Positions 45,003-58,501 of a DNA stretch of 64,000 nt are shown here, piece by piece. A program made the position numbers and the translations under genes. The DNA comes from Lobosporangium transversale (Eukaryota; Mortierellomycota; Mortierellomycetes; Mortierellales; Mortierellaceae), in assembly GCF_002105155.1 (NCBI RefSeq), contig NW_019028999.1:617237-681236 (forward strand). Reading direction: 5' to 3'. Within the stretch, counting starts at the first letter, position 1. Every line of letters begins with the position of its first letter. Under the pieces are notes generated by a model. It was not told where the DNA came from. It searched no databases and worked only from the letters and a program-made list of their open reading frames with translations.

Positions 45003-45317
45003 GGCAAGATTGTTGCATGACAAGATTGTTGCATGACATTATTTTTTATTCGGTCTCTTGGTCTCTTGGGTTTTGGAGGAAAAAGTCACACATTTTATTT
45101 TACACATGTTGTTTTATATTATTTTAATGACATGATGATTATTTATGCTTTCTCATATAGATGTATATTTGCAAACAGTATGCAGATATGCAGATAAAAT
45201 ATAAGTATATAATTGTTTACATGTCTGTTCAAATATAGAAGAAATATAAAACTTCTTTGTAGACTGGCAAAAGATCGACAGATTTGCCAGGCATGCATTT
45301 CGTTGACAAAATGGAGG

Positions 45318-45349
<32 letters not shown>

Positions 45350-45681
45350 ACCAGGAGTCCAGCTCACTTTGTTCATGTGGCTTTAGCTCCAAAAGATGAA
45401 TTAAAAAAATAAAATAAATAAAATAAAATAAACGAACTTGAAGAACTTGAAGAGCCATTTTGTTGTTCATTGCAAAAAAAAAAAAAAAAAAAAAACACAT
45501 TGCTAAACCAGGAATCAACAAGAATTACAAACGAGACAGGATATCAGGAAGAAGACCTTTTTTTTTTTTTTTTTTTTTTTTCTTTTGGAACCTTCACTTT
45601 CGACATATTCTTTTGCGTTTACTTTTGTTTTCTATATTCAACATTCTCCATATTCAGCAGATACCTTGGTCAGATTAAACT
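45003..45681. other. Divergent spacer between the Lines homolog and DUF4050 gene
   Basis: 679 bp, strongly AT-rich, with A runs near 45318-45346 and 45475-45495 and a T run near 45559-45581. A short direct repeat (caagattgttgcatgacaagattgttgcatgaca) occurs at about 45005-45040. No gene. Confidence 0.6.
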
Positions 45682-45895
45682 ATGGCGGATTGTATAGAGC
45701 AAAAGCGAACAGAGTCTGCAATGGAAAATGACTGTACATCATTATCTAAGACAGGGAGTCCAAATGAAGAAATGTCGGCAAGGTCCATCGAAACTGCACC
45801 AGTCATTGCTGCTGTAAAAAAAGAAGAAACTTCTAAAGAAGCAGAAAAGGAAGTTACTGACTCTGAAGAAGATGATGAGGCAACAGCAGCAGCAG

Positions 45896-45926
<31 letters not shown>

Positions 45927-46410
45927 AGTAAGGCCGACTCCACCGACAGAGAAACCTGAATGGGCCACAGGCGATCCATTTTTTGATACGATGGCAGGGA
46001 TGGCATCACCGGAATACCGAAGGTACTATGGTGAGGGATCATATCAGGATCAAATCTTGGCAACGGTGGCGACTTGTTCAGAGATATCATCCAATCATAA
46101 CCCTGGCAATGACGATCTCACGACACCATCCACAACAGAAGCGATGATAGTGCCAAGTACTCCGATGACGGAATCTTCATCATCGACTTTATCAAAACCA
46201 TCCTATTCAAATACGGGTCTAGAGCATTGGAACAAGACGCGCGAACAATGGACGAAGGGACGTTGGCATATAGTGCCGAGCGCGAACAGCGACAACCCAG
46301 CACTAAGTGCCATCAACCCCAAGAATCACGACGCAATCTATGACAGTCTAGTTTATGATCGTAAACGGCTATCGAAACCTATTCCATTACCATTGGTCGT
46401 ATGTATACAA

Positions 46411-46456
<46 letters not shown>

Positions 46457-46681
46457 CCACTCTTAACACGAGTTTTTTTTTTTTTTTTTTCTATTGCTAT
46501 TATTTAGATTAAAGTGTTGGTTAGTGGCTGGAAACGGGATGGACTATGGTCAGAGAACCCAGTACAGCACCCAGGTCCAGGATCAGGGTCTGCATCAGCA
46601 CCTACAGCCACTGCAGGATTGAACGCCTACATCCCTGGATTCTCCTCAACAAACTCACCATCAGTTTTGAAGAAGGCGTAG
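45682..46681 (+). CDS. DUF4050 / Gag1-like fungal protein
   Basis: Two exons: 45682-46398 and 46508-46681; 891 nt, 296 residues. The N-terminal 130 residues are acidic and Ser/Thr-rich with about ten consecutive threonines from an ACA run (45895-45925). The core reads GLEHWNKTREQWTKGRWH, then AIYDSLVYDRKRLSKPIPLPLV/IKVLVSGWKRDGLWSEN. This is the layout of fungal DUF4050 proteins: W-N-x-x-R-x-x-W-T, then Y-x-x-L-V-x-x-x-x-x-x-x-P-I-x-L, then V-L-x-x-G-W-x-x-D-G-L-W. Fission yeast Gag1, a partner of the Pib2/Pub1 ubiquitin-ligase system, is one studied member to my knowledge. The C-terminal 30 residues are Gly/Ser/Pro-rich. The only intron carries T and A runs that form a T(n)A(n) palindrome. 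Family assignment rests on motifs seen by eye. Confidence 0.72.
46411..46455. repeat. T(n)A(n) palindromic homopolymer in the DUF4050 gene intron
   Basis: About 33 T followed directly by about 12 A, then a further T run 20 bp on (46472-46490). One of six such T-then-A junctions in the window; five are inside introns. Confidence 0.9.
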
Positions 46682-47404
46682 AGAGTGTGGTTCATGAACT
46701 TTAAGATATCAGTATCAGTGTTTTATTTTCTTTCCACGCGACGTGAATATTGCTTGACTTTTTTTATATATACTATATATCTTTATATTTCCTACGATAT
46801 TATTATATCATGAAGCAAAATGACAATAAGGGTTAAAAAAAAGTTTTTTTTAAAAAAAAAAAGACAAACACAATATACATACATGCCTTGCTGATTATTG
46901 ATAATAGGTAACAGGAGCGCATTCTAGCCCTTGTAAAAAAAAAAAAAAAAAAAAAAAAGTCCTCTTCAATAATAAATAAATAAACACCATAAGCTCTTGC
47001 TTTGTAACCAATCCCAAGGTTTAATAGTCAAAAGAGAGTGAGAAAGGAACGTTTTTTTTTTCATTTCAATTTTATCCTTGTTATTTCTATTTAAGAAAAG
47101 AAAAAGGGAATCTTGGACAAACACCTGTATTTATATACATTATGATTCGTATTTTCGCGCGCAACGGCAATTAGCTAACACCCGTTAATTTTCAGGAGGA
47201 TTGAAAAAAGGTTCCGACAGATGTTTCTAGCCCATGTAACTAATGTTACTCTCAACAGAGCAGGCTTTTAAACCCATCCATGATTGGTGTTATTAAGTAT
47301 TGAGTTCTTGATACAGTCAACAGACTACGAAGGACTCAATAATTATCCTGTCCGGCACTGAAACATCTACTTTTTACCTTCATATTAAACGAGCGCTTCT
47401 TTTG

Positions 47405-47406
<2 letters not shown>

Positions 47407-47439
<33 letters not shown>
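47407..47439. repeat. (TAA)n microsatellite
   Basis: Eleven units of AAT/TAA in the 46.7-51.5 kb spacer. Confidence 0.92.
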
Positions 47440-47442
<3 letters not shown>

Positions 47443-47538
47443 GATATCTCTCAGTGTGGAGTGGATGAAGAGAAAGAGAGAGATAAATGAGAAAAAGTCA
47501 TTAAGAGAACTATGCGCATAAATTTGGGCAGGTCAAGT

Positions 47539-47677
47539 TTAGCATCCGAGAATCAGGGGCGCATGCATGAAGGTATTGCAACGCATGGATGCACGAGCGC
47601 GGTTTACGCTCAGATGCTGTACCAATCGTGGACTAATTTGGTCGTCTCCACTTTCCTCCACAATATCGACGACTGAA
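47539..47677 (-). other. Possible terminal exon, unidentified
   Basis: A poly-pyrimidine tract and CATTCAG acceptor precede a stop-terminated 46-codon frame: VDIVEESGDDQISPRLVQHL, then SVNRARASMRCNTFMHAPL and ILGC. The composition is ordinary-protein-like and unlike the low-complexity noise around it. A weak upstream exon (47805-47735, containing GRGYIKDMEQKAFGHDT then a GTATAT donor) would splice in frame to it. No start or family could be found, so this may be a decayed or unusual gene. Confidence 0.25.
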
Positions 47678-50169
47678 TGAAAAAAAAAAAAAAAGGTAAG
47701 AGAGCGATGCATAGCCCAATGTGCCCTTACAGATATATACATGTGTCATGTCCAAATGCCTTCTGTTCCATGTCCTTTATATATCCACGCCCAATAATAA
47801 TCGTCAGAAGGGAGAAGGAGAAGACGAATAGCAATATTAACAATAATAACAATATTAATATATAAAAACCACCTCGTCTATTTTGAACAGGTTGTGAAAT
47901 GCCTTTTCACACTCCTTTTAATATCCTTGGATGGGAAGTTATCGCATACAGTACATACAAATGTAAATAAACATGAATGTAATTCACAAGAGTTTCCCAC
48001 ACTTCAGACGACGCGTCCAAAAAAAAAAAAAAAAAAAAAAAGGGGAGGAAAGCCAAATGAATGTATGCCAAAAATCAAAATCACAGCAGTGGGCTCAATA
48101 GTACTCATGGTATTCACGTACATGAATGTTTTTAGTGGCAGACTCCCAAATCAGGTTTTATGGCTTTGAGACCCCAAAAAGACTGAACAACGGTCTCGTG
48201 TCATTGGATACAGAAGATGCTCCAGTGTCAGTGTGGACATTTATGTATTTATAATAATCAACAATGTGGTAGTTTTTTTTTTTTTTTTTTTTTTTTGTTC
48301 TTTTCTCCAAAAGTTGAAGGAATAAGAATGTTCATTAAAATTGCTCCATTCCCTGTATGACCCAACCTTATAAGCTTTTTCTGACGGTTAGTTTTGACGG
48401 TGTACAGATGTATAAATGTACACTTGGAAAGTATTAAGTGTTTACAAGAGCAAAAGTATATATTTATACAATACATGTAGTCCTAATGTCCCACGTTTTC
48501 TGTGTAAAAAAGCAAAGTAAAGGGTTTTTTTTTAATCTTTTTATTTGAGATATTTTATTTTCCGTGGGTTTGGAAAATCGGCAAGCGGAGCAAATCCGAA
48601 AGAGTATTTATTGTGTTTTAGACTTGGGAAAATTCCTTTTTTTTTTTTTTTTTTTTTTGCCGATCTCCATTCGTTTTCCTTTCTTTTCCTACCGAATAAT
48701 ACTTTTTATTGAAGAGAAATAGTCCTACAATCCTACAATAAATATGTTGTTCAGGAGCATTAATGTAAACATTTGTATTTACAAAGCTGACAATTTCTTC
48801 TTTTTTTTTTTTTTTTTCCTTGATGATTTTTGTTAAAAGTTACCGGGAATGAAAGATGAAGCTAAAGGATAAACAGATCTCCTCTTCCCTCCAATTGCTG
48901 TACGGCTTTTTTTTCATACCCTAAAAAAAGGTATATACCCAGTAGCCTTTCCCCCTTTATTTTATTTTATTTTTTTTATTTTATTTTATTTTATTTTATT
49001 TTTTTTTTTTTTGATCAACTCGAACACATGCATAAATCTTTATCCCCAAAAAGATTCAAAAGGGCTTGCTCAGTCGTTAGACAACCAACCAGAAAAAAAA
49101 AAAAAAAAAAAAAAAAAAACAAACGTCATCCTGTACCGTATATATATATAATAATTTTATTTATGGATATAGTTTAGCTTATTACTATGTATTTTTTTAT
49201 TATTATTATTATTATATATTTTCGATTCAGTTGTTCAAATGAATTAGTAATCCTAGGTTTTACCCAAAATCAAAATCAAAAGCAAAAAAAAAAAAAAAAA
49301 AAAAAAAGAAATAAGGACCGATCTCGGCTTCAGATTGAGGTAACAATCAAAGTGAGATTGGATAGCGTGGGAGAAAGGAGACAAAAAAAAAAAAAAATAA
49401 AAATAAAGTAAAGGGTGGGCGTAGCATTTTTTTTTTTATTTTTTTTATTTTATTTTATTTTTATTTGTATTTTTTATAGAGGATCTGAAGACAGTGCACC
49501 GCATGTACCGCCAATGGTACGGAGAGAGTATGACCACAGTAAAGAAAACAATTAGGCAATCACCAAGATCATGAGGTATCCCACCCTGAACTATGACGGA
49601 GGTTCAGGAACAAAAGCTTTCTTTGAACCAATTCATACAGTCAGTATATTGATCTCTCCTTCAACCTTGTCCTTTCCAGTCTCTTTTTTTTTTACGATTG
49701 TAGAACAGTGTAACGCGAGTGTCTTTGTGTATGAGATTGGGATATGCATCAAGTTGAACAATGCAACCTTCACAGCTATGGAAAAAGTAAGAAAAAAAGA
49801 AAAAAAAAGAAAGAAAGAAAAAGTTCCCGGTCCAAACTGTTGAAGTTGTTTGGAAAAGTAGCCAGTCCGAGGAGACAGAGAGACATTCGGATCGAGAGGA
49901 TAAGATGTTGGCAGGTCGACAGGGCAGGGGGACAATAAATGAAGATGCACACAAACATGCATACACACACATACACATTTGTAGGCCTGCATGCCCAAAA
50001 TGGCCTTCAATTGTTTGCAACTGCATGCTTTTTTTTTTTTACTTTTCCTGCAAGTGAATAGACAATAAAGGGTTTTTTTTTTTTTTTTTTTAAATGAATT
50101 AAAACTGCCCGATCATATTTCCTCCGCCCACAGTTTTTTTTTTTAAAAGCTTTTTTTTGGACAGTAAAT

Positions 50170-50202
50170 TTTTCTTTCTTTCTTTCTTTCTTTCTTTCTT
50201 TC
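50170..50202. repeat. (TTTC)n microsatellite
   Basis: About eight TTTC units in the spacer before the tubby-like gene. Confidence 0.9.
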
Positions 50203-51446
50203 GATTCCATATCCTCTGTTCCCTTTCTTCTTCTTGCTCAAACTCTTGTACCTCATTCGCCTTTTTTCTTTTTCTTTTTTCTTTTTTGTTTGAGACTCAT
50301 ATTTAAAGCATCTCTTGTCGACCCACATCTACACATTCACAATAAACATCTCCTTTCCTTCAATCTCTATCAACTCCAAACGCCTTTCTTTCTTCTAAAC
50401 ATATCTGCTCTCATAATTTTTTTTTTCTTTCTTTTTTTCATCCTTGCCACATCTCATCCATTAAGACCAACTCGATTCCCCCAACTTACCTACCTTACCA
50501 AATTGCACATAATATCACCCATTCATATTCTCTTGACAACTTTTCTTGTCTCTTTTTAACATATAGAGTAAGTACCTGATCTCTCCCACACTTTCACACA
50601 GCACTTTGTGTTTTACCTATTGTCGATTCTTTCGTACATAGTCCTTTGTATGTCACACAACACATATCCCCTTCGATCTTGCTCTTTTTCTTTTTCTTTT
50701 TCTTTTTCTTTTTATTTTCCCCCAATCTTTTTAATATGAACAAATGAAAAGATGTGGATCTGAAAAGGCCAAAGGCAGGGTTGACTATGTCATATTGTTT
50801 CTAACGGACAATGCTGATGTCGCGTTTAATACTTATTCATATGAGCATCAGGTACATTCTGAGCTCCCTATCCAAGTTACTCTTTTATTTTTTATTTTAT
50901 TTTATTTTATTTTATTTTATTTTTTTTTTTTTTTATAGAGAGCAAAAAAAGATTGATGTAACTGAACATTAAAAAAAAAAGAGAGAGAGAAGAGAAGGTT
51001 CAATAGGTTGGAATATGAATGGTATTCTGGCATGTGGCTCTATTGATCTGCATAAAAGCATCATCGAGCTCGTCACAACCTAGAGCCGGATTTAGCATTG
51101 AGAGCACTGGAAGGGCAGAAGGAAGGGAATACAGCGGACCTAATGAAAGCTCTACTCTTTTTTTAATACCACGGTTGCTTTTACCAAACCAGTGGAACCT
51201 GTCAAACGATTAAAAAACATGTTATTTTCCCCACTTTGTCAGATTGTTTCAGACGCATACCAGCTCGAGTTTTTTTTTTTTTTTTTTTTTCCCTCCTTCT
51301 CTTCTGTTATTATTATATATACACATAAAGGCTTTAAAAAAAATACTCCTTGACATTAGGCGTAGCTGTTTTTGAAGACCATCCTTTATCCTAATCAGTA
51401 GTTCATGTCCGCTGACGTACTTTGTTTACTTTCTTTCTAGGGTTTC

Positions 51447-51477
<31 letters not shown>

Positions 51478-51495
51478 TCGCCATCCCACATAGTC

Positions 51496-52239
51496 ATGCC
51501 ATTGACACCCCCACCACCGGCTGTTCTGAGCAATCGTGATGATCCTACCCCGTTCAGCCCCTCTATCCCTCCCACGATCACCTACACCCTCACAGCAGGA
51601 GGTTTGCTCTCTCCGAGGATCAAGTGCGTATCCGAGACCAAGAAGGAATCATATACGTTCCAATCAAAGTCTGACGGGTCAAGTCGGAGCATAACTATCA
51701 AGGATCATAAAAACAATCAGGTCTGCAAGATCAAGAACAAGGGTGAGCATCTTCTCGACCTGTATCTGACCACGGAATCCAAGGATGTCAATGTCCAGTT
51801 CCGGGACATGATCGCGTTCAAGAAGGCTGTCGAGAAGAATTCGCTTCAGTACAAAAAGATAACAGCGCCCTATCAACCGGAATACGACTTTGAGAGGCCC
51901 GATCGATACGTCTCAGAATACTCTGGACCTGGTTCTGTCTGCTGGGCATTTGAATTTGAGGGTCGCATCTATCAATGGACCACAGGCAATAGTCAGGGCA
52001 TCATGGCACCCCCAGGATCAGATATTCTATTGTGTCATACAACCAGTCTTGGACCTGCCACCAGAGTTGCAAAGCTACAGAGCAGCCATGTAGGAGCCTC
52101 TGACAAGCTGATAATCCATACCGCTTCGATCGCCAATGTCGCTGATAAAACAGGACTGCATATCCTTTTGTTGTCAAGCGTTCTGAGTCTGATGGAGATT
52201 ACTAATGAGAGGAGTCGAGAACTGTTGGATTTTGATTAG
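51496..52239 (+). CDS. Tubby-C-terminal-like (LURP1/DUF6593-type) protein, tentative
   Basis: Single exon, 247 residues. The first 35 residues are Pro-rich (PLTPPPPAVLSNRDD). The rest is an alternating strand pattern: ESYTFQSKSDGSSRSITIKD, then QVCKIK, VCWAFEFEGRIYQWTTGN, SDILLCHTTS, RVAKLQSSH, DKLIIHTASIAN and finally TGLHILLLSSVLSLMEITNE. The order Y/W-x-F-x-G-x-x-Y-x-W, then a 'VA' strand, then a hydrophobic terminal helix is the usual order in tubby-like and DUF6593 proteins of fungi. This is a pattern call without alignment. Those proteins are thought to be beta-barrels with a central hydrophobic helix that may bind phosphoinositides. Function unknown. The codon use and homopolymer-free DNA differ sharply from the surrounding spacer. 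A T run of about 32 bases ends some 20 bp before the start codon. Confidence 0.6.
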   Translation: MPLTPPPPAVLSNRDDPTPFSPSIPPTITYTLTAGGLLSPRIKCVSETKKESYTFQSKSDGSSRSITIKDHKNNQVCKIKNKGEHLLDLYLTTESKDVNVQFRDMIAFKKAVEKNSLQYKKITAPYQPEYDFERPDRYVSEYSGPGSVCWAFEFEGRIYQWTTGNSQGIMAPPGSDILLCHTTSLGPATRVAKLQSSHVGASDKLIIHTASIANVADKTGLHILLLSSVLSLMEITNERSRELLDFD

Positions 52240-52676
52240 AAAAAGAACAGTTGCAATATTGCTTGATAATTTTTTTTTTTTTTTTTTTTTTACACTTCAT
52301 TTCTGTAATCGCTTTTTGCTCTGTTTTGTAAAATATTACCTTCTTTCTTTTCTTTTTTTTTTTTTTTTTTTTTTTTTTCCTACTTCGTATAACACGCATA
52401 GACCAGGCTAAGCTAGCTTTTTTTTCCTTTTTCTTTTTTTTTTCTTTTTTTTTATTATCTCCAAAGAAAAAACAAAACAAACAAAACAAAGATTCACACA
52501 TTCCTTGTAATTGTAGCCGATGACAACTTGACATGCTATTTATCAGAAAAAAAGACAATGTGATTTGTATAATAAAAAAAAATATATCATGAATGTGGAT
52601 TGAAGAAAGAAACTGGAGCGGATCAGGGTTTAAAATGGCACTGTCCAAATGTCCTGTAGATCAACGATCTCTATGC

Positions 52677-52704
52677 TTTACTATGCTATGCTATGCTATG
52701 CTAT
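52677..52704. repeat. (CTATG)n short tandem repeat
   Basis: About five units of ctatg, followed by degenerate copies (ccatg, cgatg, ccatg). Confidence 0.85.
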
Positions 52705-53128
52705 ACCATGCGATGCCATGTGTAATGGCCACCAAGGGCAGATCAGGATAGAAAGATGAAAAGAGTAAAAATGTGTGTGGAACTGGGCTGGTTTCAAGGT
52801 GAAAGAGAATCGCAAATGCTACACCGTCCTGGGTCCTCCCCCTCCCCCTTTCCCTCTGGTCTGCATTTTCACTATTTTGGCTCAAAAGCAAAAAGTATGT
52901 GATGCAGGTGGAGGATAGGCACAACAGAAAACGTACTTTTTTATTTTATTTCCTCTTCTCTCTTTCAAAAAACCTTTTTTCCTCCTCTCAACCTTCCCGC
53001 CTTCTCCCTCTCCCTCTCTCTAATCCAGGCAGCAATCCCCTACTCTTCCGTCTACATTCCCCGTCACCTCAGTACCTTTACTTGTAGTCTCGATATAGCC
53101 TTATTAAAAAAAAAGGAAGAAAAAGAAG

Positions 53129-53180
53129 AAAAGAAGAAGAAAAAAAAAAGAAAAAGAAAAAGAAAAAGAAAAAGAAAAAG
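53129..53180. repeat. (AAAAAG)n repeat
   Basis: A purine-only hexanucleotide tract (gaaaaa repeated about eight times) about 350 bp before the coronin start. Confidence 0.9.
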
Positions 53181-53533
53181 AGTACGTGTTGAGTTGAATG
53201 CTTTTGATGTGCTCACCATCCATAATTGTCACGTTCCTGTCAAGTGAGATGATGAACATGCCTTTTGTCTCTAGTCAACGCGACTCGGAACTCCAACTGA
53301 ATTTAGAAGCAAAAAAAAAAAAAAAAAAAAAAAGAATGCATCACAGATGTCGCGATTTTTTTTTTTTTTTTTTTTTTGGTCATTTTCATTCGAAAGGAGG
53401 AAGAAATCCCTTCGTTTATAAAAAGGATCTAACATCAACAACATCAAATACAGGAATTAATATATTGAACGGCTTTTTTTTTTTTGACATGCTTTTTCTT
53501 TTTAAAATCTCATCAACTTCATCAACTTCATAG

Positions 53534-55914
<2,381 letters not shown>

Positions 55915-56212
55915 GCTGCAAGTCTTTTTTTGTCTGAATTAAAGGATACCTAATCCTCAACTTCCTATCTAGGCTTCAAAAGACCATGTAATTCAAATAG
56001 TTATGCAAGAGGGGGGGAAGGAAGAGTAAACAGAATAAAGCACACCAATTTTTTGCGCGCAAGTAAACAGAAAAAAAGAGAGTAATGCAATGAAGCAGAA
56101 AGATCAACGAGCAGGAGTATGTTACTGCCACGTTTTTTATAGAACCATGTCCGGGTTCGGTTCAGTGAAACAAAAGACTAGAGAGAAAGTCATTACATTG
56201 AAGGTTCAAATG

Positions 56213-56246
<34 letters not shown>

Positions 56247-57043
56247 ACAAATGTATCCCAAGCTGTCCAAACTGAAGATTGACCACACTTGCATCGAAGC
56301 ATCAAATTGCTTGCTGTATGGATCTGCATAAACACATCGACGCTTTTCCTTCGCCTCTCTCTCTCCTTCTTTTCTATATTAGAATGCAAAAAAAAAAAAA
56401 AAAAAAAAAAAAAGTTGAAGGGGATAGAAAAAAAAAAAAAGCGTCTTTAGTCGCCATATTGGGGATCGTCGCGCAATATATTCTTATGGAGACAATCCTA
56501 AATCAATATTCTCACAATAGCCACATTGAGAGTGTTTGCAGACTAAGGATTTCCAAGGCGCCATTTTTTTTTTTTTTTTTTTTCTCTAAAGAACAAGGAT
56601 ACAAATGTGCAATTAGACATGGAGTGTAGCCCCTTCCACGAAATTGCTTTATTTTTAGAGTAGATCCATGATCGAATTCATCCATGCTCGCTGTCTTCAG
56701 AAGATAGCCAGCCTCTTTTCGATGCTCATGGAAACCTGTTGTTCTCTCGCAAATGAATTAGCTAGAGAAGTTTTTTTTTTTTTTTTTTTTTCCCTAAAAT
56801 AGAACGTAAAAAGGAAATACATCACTTTGATATTGCATCATCTGTATTACTCGCGTAACGAGGAAGGGTAAAGAGTTGACTGCATATTGGATCTTGTGTT
56901 CTCTCCTCGCGATCAACAAATCAAATTCTAGTCGGACAAAAAGTGGTCCATACGCGTAATATTTCCGACAAGCGATTTTGATGCTTTTGTAACGTTTGAA
57001 ATTGAGAGAATACCGAATTTCAAAAATTTTGATCTACTTCTGT

Positions 57044-57074
<31 letters not shown>

Positions 57075-57328
57075 CCTTTGCCCTTTACAATTATACGATT
57101 GTCGTCCTAAAATGTCAATGAGCTGCGGAGAGAAGGACCGGCCTGGATTGTCCTCATTTAATAACATGTAATATTATATCATTTCTCCTATTTTTCTTAA
57201 TAAAAAATATAAATATAAAAAAAAAACGCTTGCATTACTTGAACTCGTTAGAATTAATGAGGGCTCTGAGCTTCAAGTTTGGATTTATTAACGTTCATTT
57301 TATTTTCAACCTATTGTTTCCTAGAATG

Positions 57329-57361
<33 letters not shown>

Positions 57362-57399
57362 GTGCAAGACTTTTCAATGTCCAGTGTTATTTGTTCAAT

Positions 57400-57432
<33 letters not shown>

Positions 57433-58082
57433 CGAACCACATCTGTTATTGTCAAACTCAACTGTTGACATATTCATTCTAGGAAAGCTCTGTATGCAGG
57501 ACACAGCTTTTTTAAAGATACAGATACTATTCAATGAACGATTATGCTCTGATGAGAGACAAGTACAGAGTAGGTTACAGACGTTTGGTTCAGTCCCCAG
57601 AATGGACACGCTCTCTTTTGACAAGTGAAACTTGCGTTCTCTTGGTTCTTTTGTAATAGTTGTCAGTGGTGATTGATCCTTTTTTTTTTTTGTTTTGTTT
57701 GATTGGATGCAACAGGCTTTCAGCCGATTCCAAGTCCTTAGTTTCATGTTTGTTTTGATTGCAAGTATGAAGGGTGGTTGAGAGGCTGCCCATGATCACT
57801 CATGCCTTTTTTTTTCTATCTGCATGTAAGTCTTCAATAACGCCAATTGATCAGTTTGTTTCCCAGTGTATAAAAAGATGCCGTTGTCCGCGTCTGACCA
57901 CATCCCGTCGACACCCTGCATCTCTGCTTATCACACCTGCCATACATCCAGTGTTCTACCGTCAAAGTCTTTTTTTTTTTTTCTTGCATACTCGTCAGTT
58001 TACCTCTATTGCGCCTACAAAAAACAAACGTTACAGCTAAACATTCCTTGTATATTGTAAGTTTGTTCTTGGTGTTGTTGTT

Positions 58083-58126
<44 letters not shown>

Positions 58127-58501
58127 ACATTCACGATGCTACACTTTTGCCAGCCGCCATACTCAGCCTTCTTGTTTCCAGCGTAACTGATCAAATTTCA
58201 GGAACGATGCATGTGTTTTCCTCTGACTTTTTCTCTTCTAGCCATCTATACCTGAGGCTTTCCCCACTATTTGTACACATTGTCCATACCACATGGCCCA
58301 CATGGCCATACAGCTCGAATGTATTTGAAGTGATTTTAATTTCTGACCCTTCTTTTCCTCTCTTTCAACTCCTCTTGCTTCTCAATTCCTCAAGTCTTTA
58401 GAATCTTTATATATATCTCTTTTCTACACCTTTGGTCTGAATCTCATCATCCTCACCTTTTCCTTTTACGAGACTTCTGACATCTTCCTTGTGGAGCCAT
58501 C
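55915..58501. other. 2.6-kb spacer between coronin and the HMG-box gene
   Basis: AT-rich, with A runs (56213-56243, 56389-56412, 57329-57357), T runs (56563-56583, 56771-56791, 57045-57074, 57402-57430) and a T(n)A(n) junction at 58081-58124. The last 250 bp are pyrimidine-rich leader (ctttcctttt..., TATATATCTC) of the HMG gene. Short frames on both strands lack domains. No gene. Confidence 0.55.
58081..58124. repeat. T(n)A(n) homopolymer junction
   Basis: About nine T then about 35 A in the spacer upstream of the HMG-box gene; the only T(n)A(n) junction of the six that is not in an annotated intron. Confidence 0.9.

Larger units (their letters stand above)
46682..51495. other. 4.8-kb AT-rich spacer with many simple repeats
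   Basis: No gene can be supported with confidence. The stretch holds A or T runs of 20-25 bases about every 300 bases; (TAA)n at 47407-47439; TTTTA repeats at 48958-49010; (TTTC)n at 50170-50202; and TTTTA again at 50885-50925. An exon-like stretch on the minus strand at 47677-47539 is listed apart. Plus-strand stretches near 49484-49560 and 50744-50852 are briefly open, with good-looking splice edges, but give no recognisable protein. The last 1 kb is likely promoter and leader of the 51496 gene. Confidence 0.5.
52240..53533. other. 1.3-kb spacer with repeats
   Basis: Between the tubby-like gene and coronin. Contains T runs (52270-52290, 52358-52378), a CTATG pentanucleotide repeat (about 52677-52704), (GAAAAA)n at 53129-53180, an A run at 53311-53333 and a T run at 53357-53377. 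No gene was recognised. Confidence 0.6.

Noticed and set aside
49484-49850. Possible exons near 49.5 kb on the plus strand
   Set aside because: The open stretches are short, end in stops within 100 bp and are flanked by simple repeats; no consistent exon chain could be built.
46682-51495. tRNA or snRNA genes in the large spacer
   Set aside because: I looked for B-box-like GGTTCGANTC and paired stems and found none that fold into a cloverleaf; a dedicated scan would be decisive.
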